From: Epiperipatus broadwayi
Lineage: Eukaryota; Onychophora; Udeonychophora; Euonychophora; Peripatidae
Length of the DNA stretch: 64,000 bases
Reading direction: 5' to 3'
Assembly (NCBI GenBank): GCA_028023455.1
Contig: JAQFVV010006452.1
Coordinates: 488,501-552,500, forward strand
Shown here: one piece after another, positions 10,840 to 22,879 of the stretch
How the letters are laid out: each line of letters starts with the position of its first letter
Numbering within the stretch: the stretch's first letter is position 1
Made by a program: the position numbers and the translations under genes
Notes under the pieces: model-generated
What the model was told of the DNA's origin: nothing
Seen by the model: the letters and a program-made list of their open reading frames with translations, nothing else
Databases searched by the model: none

Positions 10840-11505
10840 TAAAGCTAGTAATTAAAAATAAAATTTTAAAAAGCAGTAGATAAATAATGATGAATGAATG
10901 AATAAATATATTTCATCTTAACATTTTTTAACTATTATTTAATGTCTAATTTTAGAAGACAATTTAAATTTATATTATGAGATTTGTTGAGATGTACACA
11001 ATGATAAATAATTTTATTAAATATTGTCTGTAATGTTTATTCTATTTAATATAATGTAAATTTCAATTATGTAATATATTTTTTAATTCTATCCTAGTGT
11101 TTGTAAAATTTTGTTTCATTGTAATTTTTAAATAATTATTTTATTTGGAATAAGTGTGTTTTTTTTTTCAATTGTCTAGACAAAAATTGATTTATTTAAA
11201 ATTTGAATATTAATTAAGTAAATTTTTACTTAACAACTTTTTCTAATTATAAATAGGTCAAGAATTTGAGCTAAACAGGGAGAGGTTATAGATTAAAAGG
11301 TTAATCACACATCTTGTAAAAAAAGTCACAAGATCCTCAATTAATTTTAATTTAATTTTATTTCTAACAGTTGAATTTTTAAATCTCCAGTTAAATTTTA
11401 AGTGTTATTTTTTAAAAAAACTTTTGTTTTTTCTTAACTCAAGTATGTTAGTCTAAACTTATATCTGGGTACATTTGTATGAACATATAAATTCATACCT
11501 GCCTA
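10840..11505. other. AT-rich spacer, nothing recognised
   Basis: No ORF and no repeat partner seen. Confidence 0.4.
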
Positions 11506-12278
11506 TTAACCCTTTTTCCGCCTGTTATGAGACCTCTCGTCGACAGTTGATGTCACTCTAATTCTGTTATTTTTAATGCTAGGATATTCTGACAGTTATT
11601 GATTAGGTTTTTAAAAGTTCTGTAAGATGATGCCTTCTTCTGAATTATTTTATAAATAAAAAATCAAAAAAACCACATTTAAAGCTAAACAAAGAAAGAA
11701 GCTTGTCGGTGATTGGCTGTCAGCCGGCTCTCAGCCAACAAAGACATTCAGATTGGCTGGAAAGAACAAAGAAACCACCTGATCAAAGAAAATAAAGAAA
11801 AACGCTGAGATTTTCATTTCAAATGTGATTTAAGTATTAAAAAATGTATAATTTGAGAAATTAAAATAATTTTTAATAAAATATACTAAAAAAACAAAAT
11901 TATTTTCGAAAAATATTGAAGATTTTAGTAAAAATATTTAAGATTTAGCAAAAAGAAATCTTTACTTTTCCATAACGTAAAATTGAAAAAAAGCATTTAC
12001 ATCAGCACTTCTTTGTTTATAAGTTTGCTTTTAAATTTGCCAAAATTGAATATTTTATAATAAATAAATAGCAATTTATTTTTGAAAGAACTTTCGTTCA
12101 CTTTCATAACCTGAAAAATTAGTAATATACTTTTTATAAATGTATCTGAGTTGAATTTAATATTATAGGTGAATATGTTTTAACAATTGTCTTTGTCTTC
12201 AGTTTGTGAGTTGGCCAATTAAAAGATTTGATTTTTACCTCATACAACCAATAATATAATTAGCGGTTAAAAGGTTAA
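11506..12278. mobile_element. piggyBac-like non-autonomous element (TTAA target)
   Basis: TTAA (11,506-11,509) is followed directly by CCCTTTTTCCGC. At the other end, GCGGTTAAAAGG precedes TTAA (12,275-12,278). The ends are imperfect inverted repeats next to TTAA duplications, the hallmark of the piggyBac superfamily. The 765-base interior has no transposase frame. It carries a locally GC-richer patch around 11,700-11,790 with internal GGCTGTCAGCC-type self-complementarity. Confidence 0.6.
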
Positions 12279-15200
12279 ATTATTCTAGTGTTTAAAATAT
12301 TACATTCCAAAATTTTTGCAATGGAAGACTTTAAATATCATTAGTACTTTTATCAGTATAATGTCACAAGAGTAATTGTTAATTTCAGGATATTTTATCT
12401 CATTTAAATTTTAAATGTTCCACAGTATATTTAAAATTCATAGTTACAATAATGACATTAAAAATATTAATATTTTTTGATATTTTTATTTAAATTCTCA
12501 TTTCATATCAAATATCCAGAATTTATTTACTTCTAGTAAAAGATTTTTAATTAAGGATAATATATTATAATGAATATATATTTTATTAGATGTTTTAAAA
12601 TTATATTTAGTCTAAAAAAGATAATGTTTAATCTCATAGTAATAATATTTTACTTCTATGAACAATTTCTTGTGCTGTTATAAAGACATTATATTGCTAA
12701 CTTAAAGCATCATGATAAAATTTATTTATTACAACTGTTTTTTATTTTATATCTGTTAGAAGGAAAAACATTTCTACAATTTGAAGTAATAAAGTAATCA
12801 ACTTATTGTTTAATTAATATTATAAAGAATTAAAATTAGTCACATTATAATAAAAGAAATATTAAATATTCTTGTAAAATAATATTATTTGAATTGACTT
12901 TAAATAAAATCTACAATAATATTAAAAGACCTGCAAACTCTTCTCTTTTCTTCCTGAACATTACTATGGAGACCATTCTGGTTATAAATATGACATTTAA
13001 ATTAAGTATTTTTCTCTGACTAAATATTAATGTGATTTTGGATAAATGTAAATTAGAAAAGCATTCACCTGCAAAAAAATGCCTTTGTTACAACAAATTA
13101 TGATGATTCTTTTGATGGATCACTTTTTGGAAAACTGAATTTAAATGTTAAGAAAATATTTATTGCAAAATAATGAACATTTATTATGATTTAAATCCAT
13201 GGATGTATTTAATGATTAACCATATTTTTTTTTGCTACCATATTTTCTGAAATTTTCTGGAAGCACTTTCATGATTCATAGTTATACTATAGAATTTAAT
13301 ATTATAGTGATAATATATCTTATATTGGTTATGTTTGCTGTCCACAATATTTTCTTGCCAACATTTCTATTCAGATTCCTGTGTTATGATTATGGGAAGA
13401 ATAAGCATGATTTTATTTTATTAGATGGTAAAAAATTTAAATTATATTTGTATTTATGATTATTGCATATTATGTTTTATTTATGTGCATGTTATTTTCA
13501 CGTTGTGCTATATATTGAAATATTTAAGTTAAAGTTCTCAGAATAGTATTTTTTTATTTTTTTTTATTTTAAAATAGTATGTGTTTTTTTCTTTTTATAT
13601 ATGAATTATTTATTTATAAAGGTATATGGATATGTTGTAAGTTGCATAAGTAGATGCATGTATCAATTATTTATTTTATGCTTTTTCAGTGCCTAATATT
13701 AATGGAACTATATTTGACATTAGTTATTATTGTTTATCATATTTGACATTTGTTAGCTATAGTATTTTGTTAAAGATAATAGATTTATTCTCTCTATTTA
13801 GGAATGCTTATTTATTCCAGTATGTTTAGAGATAGTAGCATTGTTCTCTCTTATCATTTTGCTATTTTATTTTTACAAGAGATGGCATCATTCATTTTTC
13901 TTTTATTGTATTGCCAATATATAATTTTTAAGAGATTGTTGTATTATCTCTCTTATTAGATATGATCTTGCTAGCAATTATATGCTCATAGCATATCTTT
14001 TGGAGATAATAGCTTATGCTTTCTTTATTTTAAGACAATTCCTATTTACTATTTTGTCCTGATTTGCATTCTCATTATTCCTAAATCCTTTATTATACCT
14101 CAAAAGTAGGTGTCATTATATTAAGTATGCCATCATACTTTTTACTTTACCTTACTTAATTATTGGACAATGGACCTTGTAATTTTTTGTATGTTTAATA
14201 AAGCATGTGTAATACTTTACCATGGCTTTAGCTGGTGTTTTAGTGGTTTTTTATCAAGATATTGAGGTATTCTATCTTAACTATAGCATTCTTGGTTGGC
14301 TTAAGTGTGAATAATTCACTGTCAATATATAAGTCTAAATATGTGAGCTTTGCTAATAATGAAAACAAAATATGCTAAATAATTAAGTTTAAAATTTTAA
14401 AGTGTATTTAGGCATAAATAGACAATATCCATTGGTCTTATCACCCATTTGTCACTGGTCTGGAAGTTAATATCATTATTCATAAAAAGGACACTACTTG
14501 TATGAAAGTGTGTTATAATTATATGAATGCATTGACAAATGAGATCTTTTAATAATTAAACAATAGGAAGTTTAATTTGCTGGATTATTTTCATTTACTC
14601 CAATTGAATTTATTTTTATAAAACATGATGTAAATTTTTAAATCATTCTGTCATAATCTTAATGAAGTGGCTTTGTACATGCAAATATTGAGTATTTGTA
14701 ATTTTATATTTGTTTTTGTGTAGAATAAATATTTGTTTGTTATTTAAGAAATTTCTCATATTTATTTGTTCATATCATTCCACTTATCAACCAGGAATTA
14801 TTTCACATATTGACTAGAAGTTTAAGTACTTATAAAATATTATAAATTATTTTAAATGTATTTACTAAAATAGTACATGACAGTGAAACTAATAAGAATC
14901 AATTTATTGAATAATGTAAGCATAGTATAATGGTTAAGAATGATGCTCTTTTCTTAATAAATAATTATAATCTGATTTATTACTTTAAATTACTTTCACT
15001 TATTCAATTTGCTTATTTCAAATCATTGTGTATATTTATTTTAAAATCTTTTTTTAATATTTGAAGATCATATTTATTATTTGATTATAAAATTTTATTT
15101 TACAAGAACTTAGTTCATGTTTATAAGATGTTTAAGTAGATTTATTCTAGGTTATGGCTATTAAATCCCTTACGCATTCCTCATATCTGAATGTAATCCT

Positions 15201-15935
15201 GGATTACTCATTATCTTATTCTAAAATTAAGAGATCAAGTTTATGTTATTTGAGTTGGTAAGACATTAGCTTAGAGAAAGTGCATGCCTTATTTATTTTA
15301 TTAACTAGGATTTCATTTAATATTGAATAAATTTGAATTCTAAAAGAACTTATTTTATAATCAAAATGAGATTATCTTACCCTTAGATACCCTGACTTAA
15401 TTTAATGAAATGTATTATTGAAATTTATTTTGACAATGAAGAAATTATATTTTAAAAATGGATCTTAAGTGACATAGACATTCAAAGAACATTTTAAATT
15501 TTATAAGAATTAAATAGTGTTTCATTTGATCAAAGCTATGAGGTGCTTAAAATACACTTAGAAGATGAATAATAAGGTTATAAGGTTGGTAATTGTAATA
15601 AATATTTGTAGAAGAAATTTTTTTAAATATAACCTGAATGGCATATAGTCACAGTTATAAATTTTTCAGGTATACTAGAGTGAGTTGAGATTTTTCTTTC
15701 TCTTGATACATTAATAATGTTGCTTTATATTTAAATATTTTATTATAAATTTTTCCTCTGTATGTCTTCTTGTTGTATCATATGGAATTCATTGTATAAC
15801 ACTGTGGAACATAGCTATATCATATGAGATATTTTAGCTATATGTATGTATGTTTCTGGGTTAAGATTTTGTTTGCCCAACTTTCTGGTTTTGGTTGGCC
15901 AGCAGAAAGAATAGATAAATTGTGGTCACTCTTTT
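12279..15935. other. Long AT-rich stretch without recognised genes
   Basis: Only short frames, such as a hydrophobic 75-codon frame at 13,232-13,459 with no family resemblance that I recognise. Around 13,700-14,050, phrases such as GAGATAATAGC and TCTCTCTTAT recur loosely, suggesting a degenerate tandem repeat of about 100 bases. Confidence 0.45.
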
Positions 15936-15944
15936 TTATCAGTT

Positions 15945-15978
<34 letters not shown>

Positions 15979-15990
15979 ACTGATAAAAAT

Positions 15991-16030
<40 letters not shown>
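15936..16030. repeat. (TA)n hairpin
   Basis: TTTTATCAGTTACA, then (TA)n, then TGTAACTGATAAAA, followed by a second TA run. This is a perfect inverted repeat with a TA loop. Confidence 0.8.
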
Positions 16031-16426
16031 AGAAAATCAACTCATACATTATGTGACTTAACTTAATATGCTTGTACTACAAATGTAATATAATGAGCAT
16101 GTTAATATATAGACATATAAATAAATATTTTTCATATATTGTTTTTTATAATAAAGAATAAAAATAAGCTATTACAGATTTAATGGAAAAACTAGTTCAA
16201 CCTTAGGAATTATCAAATTGCAGTAATTGATAATTTCTTAGTAACATCAATAACAGGTTAAAGGTTATTTTCTATTTACATGGACATTTTATCTCATTTT
16301 CATTAAACATCTGATGTGATTTTTTAAATATAAAAATATAACAGATATTTTCACACATCTGTTAAAAATTATTAATTTATAAATAATGATGGTAACTGTT
16401 TATACTTTTTCTATACAGAATGTAAG

Positions 16427-16592
16427 TGTACTTACACACAACTATAGAGAAGCTTGTTATTTTTATAAATTAAATATCGATTAGCACTTTTGAGAACTTA
16501 TGAATAAGAGAAGCCATAAATTCTTGAAAGGACTAAGCCATATTTAATTTATAGAAATAATAAGCTTTTCTATAGTTGTGTATAAACCCACT
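16427..16592. mobile_element. MITE-like hairpin element, about 165 bp
   Basis: Terminal inverted repeats of about 50 bases (left around 16,427-16,478, right around 16,541-16,592), sharing ACAACTATAGA/TCTATAGTTGT and TTTATAAATTAAAT-type blocks. No ORF. The superfamily is not assigned because the target duplication is unclear. Confidence 0.6.
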
Positions 16593-16613
16593 TATTATAC
16601 ATACATATATATA

Positions 16614-16770
16614 TATTGAAATAATAAATTTAATGGTTTAAAAACTATTACAAAATTTTTTTTTAATTTAATGGCAGTTGAGGCAAGTTTAAGAAATTAA
16701 CCGAAAGTACTCCTGCAGATTTAAGGATTGTTTGTAATAGTTTGTAAACTGTTAAATTTATTATTTCAAT
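16614..16770. mobile_element. MITE-like hairpin element, about 155 bp
   Basis: Ends are inverted repeats of about 40 bases beginning TTGAAATAATAAATTTAA, around a 75-base core. No coding content. Confidence 0.65.
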
Positions 16771-17212
16771 TAAAATTAAAATTTTGTTTTTAATTAACAG
16801 ACATTTTATTTATTTTACTTATATATATATATATAACTGAATCCAATATCAAATAGCATTTCAAATTAGGACTAATTTAAATTAAATTATAAACACATTA
16901 TAAAATTTTGCAAACTAGTTTATATTCATAAGTAACTTCATTGTATTAAACATGCATTAATCTAATTATACAGCACTTATAGTAATTGTAATGATTATTT
17001 AAGCTTATAAATCTATCCTAATAAAGTGATTTAGACACAAAAATCTATAGCATGACCAAGTAAAAAGAACTCATTCATTATAGTTATAGTTTGCCATGGT
17101 TACCCACCTTCTTAACACAACTTGATATATTATCTCTGATTTAAAGTTACAGTATAAATTTTACTAGTTATTAAATAGTGGATTATTTATCTTGTTGAAG
17201 TTGTTAAATAAT

Positions 17213-17318
17213 TGCATTGGTGGTCGAGAGGTCAGTGTGACTGCCTTACACTTGCAGGCAGTTGCCCGGGTTGCAGGTTCACGTCCCGGCCGGTGCTATG
17301 ACACTTAAAAAAAAAAAT
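17213..17318 (+). mobile_element. tRNA-derived SINE, copy 1
   Basis: A Ser/Leu-tRNA-like head: GGTGGTCGAGAGGTCAG resembles an A box of class II tRNAs and GGTTCACGTCC resembles a B box, ending in CCCGGCCGG, GCTATGACAC and an A-run. Pol III transcription would start just upstream of the A box. The target duplication is uncertain (TTAAATAAT occurs at 17,204 and 17,331). Four more copies lie on the minus strand of this window. Confidence 0.8.
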
Positions 17319-17339
17319 TATTGTGAAACTTTAAATAAT

Positions 17340-17900
17340 CCTTTACATCACTCTGATATATAACATGCTTAAAAACTAACTATCAAATCACTAAAGTTAG
17401 ACTTAATAATTTAATTTGTAGAAGACCATTATGAAAAAATTAGTCTAGAAATATATTTGAAGTTCCTATAATGTATTAGTGATATAAAGTTAGATCTAAG
17501 ATAAATAAAAAGTCATTATTGCAATTAAATTAAAGAAATTGATTGTGAACAAGGATACTAGATTTTTCAAATAATAAGCCCATGGGCTTGTATTTGATTT
17601 TGGCTTTTTTAATGTTTTAATTTTGTCCCCAAATAGAAGCTTATGGGCGTTTTTAATGGAAACACATTAATTTTTAAATAATATTTATTTGATTAATAAA
17701 GGTTATTTTTATTTTAATTATTACATGTAACAAAAGTAGAAAGTCTGAAATTCTAAATTATTATTATTGTTATATGAAAGTACAAATATAATGTAATATA
17801 ATATGAAAAATATGATACATGAAGAAATTATCAATATAAAACGCTAGTAAAAATTGCTAAAAAATATATGATTTATAGGAATAATTTTTCATTCTGAATT
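17340..17900. other. AT-rich spacer, nothing recognised
   Basis: No ORF or structured repeat seen. Confidence 0.4.
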
Positions 17901-17919
17901 TGTTATATCACAAGAATTT

Positions 17920-19130
17920 GAGGTAGCAACGGAAGAATTGTTGTTTTCATCTTTATCAAATTCTAGCAGTAACAGCCTGATCGTCATATTCAATTTCTCC
18001 ATCAGATTGAATTTTTGATTCCATGACTATTTTCAAGAATAATTTAAATTTTTTTATTTAATATTGTGGTCAATACTTCTCATCCATTTGCAGCAATTTT
18101 GCAATAGTTAAATGCTATTTGAGCTGTTTCTAACCGGATTGCACTATAGGCTAAAAGAGCCATATCAACAATCTTCTGCTAAGAGGAAACACTTTCTATA
18201 TTTTATGAGTACATTCTTTAATACTGGAATTTATAGAAACATCTAAGGACTGGAATTATCACTAGCTTCTAGTAATATTTTTTAGAAATACATTTCCAAA
18301 ATTTTTTCTTTTTTATCACTTTCACAAGAATCCCTCATAAGAACTGATGAAGTGTTACTAAAATAATCACTTCTCTTGCAGAATATTTACCCATCCACAC
18401 CTTCAATAGATTTGTATCCATTGATGCACTTTTCATTACAACAATAACTGTCTTAACACTGGTGCTTGTTATTTGAGATTTTTTTTTCTCAATCTATAAA
18501 AAATAATCATAAGTAGGAGCATGCTTCCATCCAATAATATTGACAAACAGACAGTGTAACAATGTTTTCTGAACCCTGTATTAGCATGATTGACATTCTT
18601 GCTTTCAACAAAGTAAAGAGTGCAATATTTTTTCATGTCAAAGAAACATGAAGTTTCAACCATATTATATATGATCACTTGCTATTCCTGCTGTAGCATT
18701 ATTTATTTGTATTAAGTATTGCTTTGCTTGTTCCTGTATATCCTTTGGTTTGTAATTATCCAGTTGTCTATGATGAGTTATTTTACATGATCTAATCCAA
18801 TATGTTCTCATCCATCCCAATAAAAACTTTTACTGACTTCAAAATCAAGTTGTATTTGAAGGCCAAATCCTTTTTGAAAACTTCAGTTTTTTTGTTTTTT
18901 TTCAAATTTAGGATAGAACACCTTTTTTCCTGTACTCTCAAGATGTGAATGTTTATTTTTTTAACCTGCTTTAATAATTATGTTTATTGTTACAACCACT
19001 TTTTTGTCAATGCCTGTCTATTGTAATATCGAATTTTAACTTTCTCTTTTAAACATGTCACAAACTGTAGTTTTTCCAGGATAGTATAAGATTTTTACTT
19101 TCTAAATTTTGTATTTTCTATTTTTAAGAT
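17920..19130 (-). pseudogene. pogo/Tigger-like DDE transposase fossil
   Basis: On the minus strand, stop-broken frames line up in the order of a pogo/Tigger transposase. First is a helix-turn-helix-like segment with YPGKTTVCDMF (near 19,080). Next is a stretch with LESTGKKVFYPKFEKK (about 18,920), then a W-containing CENP-B-like segment. Last is the clearest part, 18,678-18,469: HCYTVCLSILLDG followed by an MIIF motif, matching the family's typical HFTVxLxxxADG...PMIIFK block around the first catalytic Asp. Downstream, an MDTNLLKVWM-like piece corresponds to the WMD...W region. No complete catalytic triad can be shown. There are many stops and frameshifts, and no inverted-repeat ends were found. 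Confidence 0.5.
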
Positions 19131-19533
19131 TAAATATTGCTATGACTAGATAAAAACGGCAAGAAATGTTGAGAGTTACATTACATTACCCGAATTCATG
19201 AATCTACACTTTATATTTCACCATGTGTAGAATATAGAAAATCAGTATTATTTATACACAAATAAAAGCCCTGCAATGTATTTTCAATTCAAAATGTAAA
19301 ATATTAATTAGTAATTACAAAAGCAAACAAAGAATACTAGATCAGAATCTAAGCTGAGCTAAAATTAATTTCTGGCTATGTATGCTTTTTAATAGACAGC
19401 ATTATTTTGCATTCCTCAATGCAGATTTTATTTATTATACGTTTTGGAAGTGAAGAACTTGGAATTAGATTTAAAATTTATTTAGTCCTCTTAATTTATA
19501 TTTATTGATTCAATTTTTTTCAAAAATGGTATA

Positions 19534-20115
19534 GAAGTAATGATGCATAATAATTAAAAAAGCAAGTCGTATATAACGTGACATTACTTTTAATGAGCTT
19601 GTAGTTACAAAAATGCACATAGAGAGAGTACCAATAGCTCAAACAAGCTCGTAGTTAACAAGTGCGGTTATGAGAAATATTTAAAATCTCTATCCATAAC
19701 AATCTTATCTCCAGACCATGGTTTTGAGCTTTTGGCCCACGTCAGTGGAGAGCTAGAATATTCGGACACTAGACCTAAAATATCAACTCAAAAAACCAGC
19801 ACTTATTTCAAATGTATATTTAAGAAGAAACTCTGAATTTTTCGGACATGAAAATGTCTTTAAATCCAGCTACCTAACTTAAATAGTTATATGGGACTGA
19901 AATAAATTCAGATCTACCATATTCTAATAGCCTTAGCATAGCCAAAGCCTTAAAGGTAAAATTATAATAATTAAAAAAGCAAGTCATATATAACGTGACA
20001 TTACTTTTAATGAGCTTGTAGTTACAAAAATGCACATAGAGAGCGTACCAAAATGCACATAGAGATTTTAAATATTTCTCATAACCGCACTTGTTAACTA
20101 CGAAGTAATGATGCA
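19534..20115. mobile_element. HHR-bearing element with 14-bp TSD (family 1, copy C)
   Basis: GAAGTAATGATGCA at 19,534-19,547 recurs exactly at 20,102-20,115. Inside, a 90-base block (from AATAATTAAAAAAGCAAGTC) is directly repeated at about 19,548 and 19,963. The segment ending in AACAAGTGCGGTTATGAG at about 19,655-19,690 is inverted at about 20,063-20,100. The middle (about 19,700-19,960) is the same body as 1,680-1,870 of the first foldback element, with a decayed hammerhead at its left side. No protein is encoded. Confidence 0.75.
19705..19755 (-). ncRNA. Hammerhead motif, decayed (family 1, copy C)
   Basis: Minus strand: CUGACGU in place of CUGAUGA, a GGGC...GCUC stem II, AAAA in place of GAAA, a palindromic ACCAUGGU stem III followed by C, and a stem I of six pairs (UGGAGA with UCUCCA). 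Core changes at A9 and G12 should prevent cleavage. The secondary structure is kept. Confidence 0.55.
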
Positions 20116-20242
20116 ATATGAATTATTTCTGCTAAAGGAAAATAAGATATAAACTGCAGAAACTGTGCTTTACTATAAAATTATATTTATATATAACATA
20201 TTGTTTAATTGATAATTAAATATATTAATATTGTTTACTTAG

Positions 20243-20531
20243 TAGTTGGAAAGATAAACATTATATGACCCCCACTTCTTATGCTTGTGTATAACTGTTT
20301 TAAAACAGGCAAAATTCACTATACATATTGCCACACACAGCAAGCTAAGATCTAGGTGCAATGCTCTCAGATCCAAGGCTCCTCACTGATGAAGGCCACA
20401 AGTCAGAAACTAGTCTAGGAATATTGGATGAGTAGGCATTAGATGGGGATTTTATGCACAAGCCTTCTGGCTTGCTGTGTGTGGCAATACGTATAGTGAG
20501 TTTTGCCTGTTTTTAAATAGTTGGAAAGATA
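20243..20531. mobile_element. HHR-bearing inverted-repeat element with 14-bp TSD (family 1, copy D)
   Basis: TAGTTGGAAAGATA at 20,243-20,256 recurs exactly at 20,518-20,531. The 261-base insert has ends of about 45-50 bases that are inverted repeats (AAAACAGGCAAAATTCACTA and its complement near 20,500), enclosing one hammerhead motif. A longer relative lies at 28,659-29,017. No ORF. It lies just upstream of the first Penelope-like RT fossil. Confidence 0.8.
20371..20429 (+). ncRNA. Hammerhead ribozyme, type I (family 1, copy D)
   Basis: CUGAUGA at 20,386-20,392. Stem II pairs GGC with GUC (one G-U) around CACAA, with an A/A mismatch next to the core. GAAA is at 20,406-20,409. Stem III is the palindrome ACUAGU, then C20415 at the predicted cleavage site. 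The outer stem I pairs UUGGAU (20,424-20,429) with AUCCAA (20,371-20,376). The inner stem I is weakened by two changes. Core boxes are intact; activity is uncertain. Confidence 0.7.
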
Positions 20532-20894
20532 TTTGCCTTCAATTAATTAACATAATACTAAATAACTGATAATTATTTTAAATATTATTTGATTTCTGAT
20601 TATGGATGCCAAGTCCAGAAAAAGCAATGAGATTAAAAACAATAATGAATATAGTATCAGCTTTGTATTCATATAATATAATGTTTCAATGTAAGAAGCT
20701 GTTGAGACCCACTAATTTGTGTGAGATAGTGATTAATTATTGTAGGTTAATTGCTCATCTAATTTGCAATAGTTTGACAATCATTCTTATAATCCAGATA
20801 ATTATTGTATTTTATATGTATAAATCTAGGAACTTAATAACATTCCCTGCATGTTCCTATTCAATGGTCCTTATTAAGAACTTTGAATGTACAA

Positions 20895-21375
20895 GCTCTT
20901 GATGTATATTCACAATGTGATCCTCAGGAGCACAAATAGGCTTGTCATCTATGTACTTTGTGTAGATCACACCTGGTGTAGTCACTAAATATTTTGAAAT
21001 CCCTAATTCTTTCAGATTTTGTTAAGGTGATGCAACATTTAATTCTGCTAATGAGTATGCTCATTGACCATCCATATTCTATTTTGTAGTATTTGTCATT
21101 TATTATAGCTATGGTACCACTGTCTATCCAGTTCAAACAATCAATAATAAATTCAATTTTCATAGGATTATAATCTGATTTTGTGGAAAACAGAAATATA
21201 AAGTTATGTTATGTCCAAAGATGCTAGTTTGTGATTTGAATCAATTTTAAGTTCATTAATATTATTCATGCAATTAAAAGAGGACTTGGGTATCTCCTGA
21301 ATCCATGCTGTAAGCCATTCAGTGATCATCTTTGTAGCTTTATAATAATAAGATCAGCTGAAGTCAATCATTAAT
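20895..21375 (-). pseudogene. Penelope-like reverse transcriptase fossil, part 1
   Basis: Minus-strand frames contain, in order, a segment KLASLDIT (motif A-like), an uninterrupted 72-codon piece (21,163-20,945) with FIIDCLNWI and KYYKIEYGWSM (the Y-x-x-x-x-G-x-x-M-like region before motif B), and in another frame YTKYIDD (motif C). The order and the YxIEYGxxM-to-YIDD spacing fit Penelope-like RTs better than LINE or Gypsy RTs. The copy is inverted relative to 21,480-22,560 and matches 23,700-24,420. Confidence 0.5.
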
Positions 21376-21479
21376 CTTAGAGGGTGATTAACTCTATGCA
21401 ATTTAATGTTTGCAAAAAATTTATAGAGAGATGGCTGCAGTCATGTACATTCATAGGAATTTTGATCTATTAAATGCTT

Positions 21480-22560
21480 TGAGACAATTTTTCCTGCACA
21501 CACTCTATGGGTATTATTAAAAAGGTGTTACAAAAGTTAGATTATGATCCTATGAAAATTTCATTTATTATTGATTGATTGAAATGGATAGAGAGTGATA
21601 TCATAGGCCTAATAAACAGATATTATAAATTGGAATATGGATGGCTGATGGGCTTATACAAAATCTAAAAAATTAGTGATTTCAAAATATTTGTCCACTA
21701 CATTGGTTTTGATCTATATATGGTACATAGATAACAAGCTTATTTGTGCTCCTGATAATCACATTATGAATATACAATAAGAGCTTGCCCAATCAACATC
21801 CTTAAGATAGAAAATTGAACAGGAAAATGCAAGAAATGATATTAAGTTCCTGGATTTATACATAGAATGATATAATAACCATCTGGATTATAAAATAATT
21901 GTCCAACTATTACAAATTAAAGGAACAATTTATTCTCAATCATTAACCTCTATTTCACACAAATTAGTGTGCAAATACAAAGCCACAAAGCTAATATTGA
22001 AGCATACATTACAGCTTTATGTGAAATAGGATATAAACATAATATTCTAATTAATACTGTCAAAAGATTTTATTCCAAAATATAAAAATATATACCCTTA
22101 AAACAAGACACAAAATCTGGGAGACGTTTCCCTTACATATGAAGTCTATTTTAAATCCTGAATAAAATCTGTTATTAATACTTATAATATTTGCTTTCAA
22201 ACTCCTCCATCACTAAACTAACTAATGACTAATACAAAAGATAAGCTGCCACCAGATCCCCCCCCCTACAAATTGTATATAAGACCAGATGCCATAACCC
22301 ATTATGAAGTGCAGTGTATTTTGGCAAATCATGCGCAAACATTGCAACTAAGGTGGCACAGTGGTGGTATCTATATAACTTTGCTAAAGCTAATATAGAA
22401 TATAGGTCAATCTTCTTGAAAGGTGGAATGGAATATGATCACAACTTTGACCCAGAAGAATTAATACAGTATGTTCAGAAGCAAGATGTCAGAAAGCACA
22501 AAATTAATGAGGCATAGTTTATCACCAATAATTCTCATGTGATCAATAAAAGAGAATCAT
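21480..22560 (+). pseudogene. Penelope-like element fossil, part 2 (RT C-terminus and downstream)
   Basis: The plus strand repeats the 20,895-21,175 segment in inverse orientation (YIDN in place of YIDD near 21,712). It continues through a conserved tail that includes a 67-codon frame at 22,314-22,517 (NIATK, then KANIEYRS). The same tail recurs at 24,881-25,156. Stops and frameshifts occur throughout. No GIY-YIG motif is seen. Confidence 0.5.
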
Positions 22561-22879
22561 GCATACTATTGTTTATATATTTAAATATTATCTATCAATT
22601 ATATAAACAATATATAATATCCTGCTCTCATTACCAGAGCTATGAATCTGACTATAAACATTGAAGGCATGCTCAGCTATTAAACACTTTATAAATTTAT
22701 AAACTTTTCTTGTTAAACATATAAAACACTGTTTAAATATAGAATTACATTTAATTGAGAAAAGAATTAAAGAATCATCAAATTACATATTAATATGGAT
22801 TTTCATCTATAATATAAGATGGCATATAAAGTGTATAGATCTATTACTGTGAAGCAGGAAACAAATTCTTTGAAATATG

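Noticed and set aside
17213-17300. A functional tRNA gene
   Set aside because: The A and B boxes are present, but the body does not fold into a full cloverleaf with a plausible anticodon arm. Five dispersed copies with target duplications show it is a SINE.
18345-18370. CTGATGAAGTGTTAC, considered as a hammerhead core
   Set aside because: No GAAA and no pairing stems follow. It lies in the pogo-like transposase fossil.
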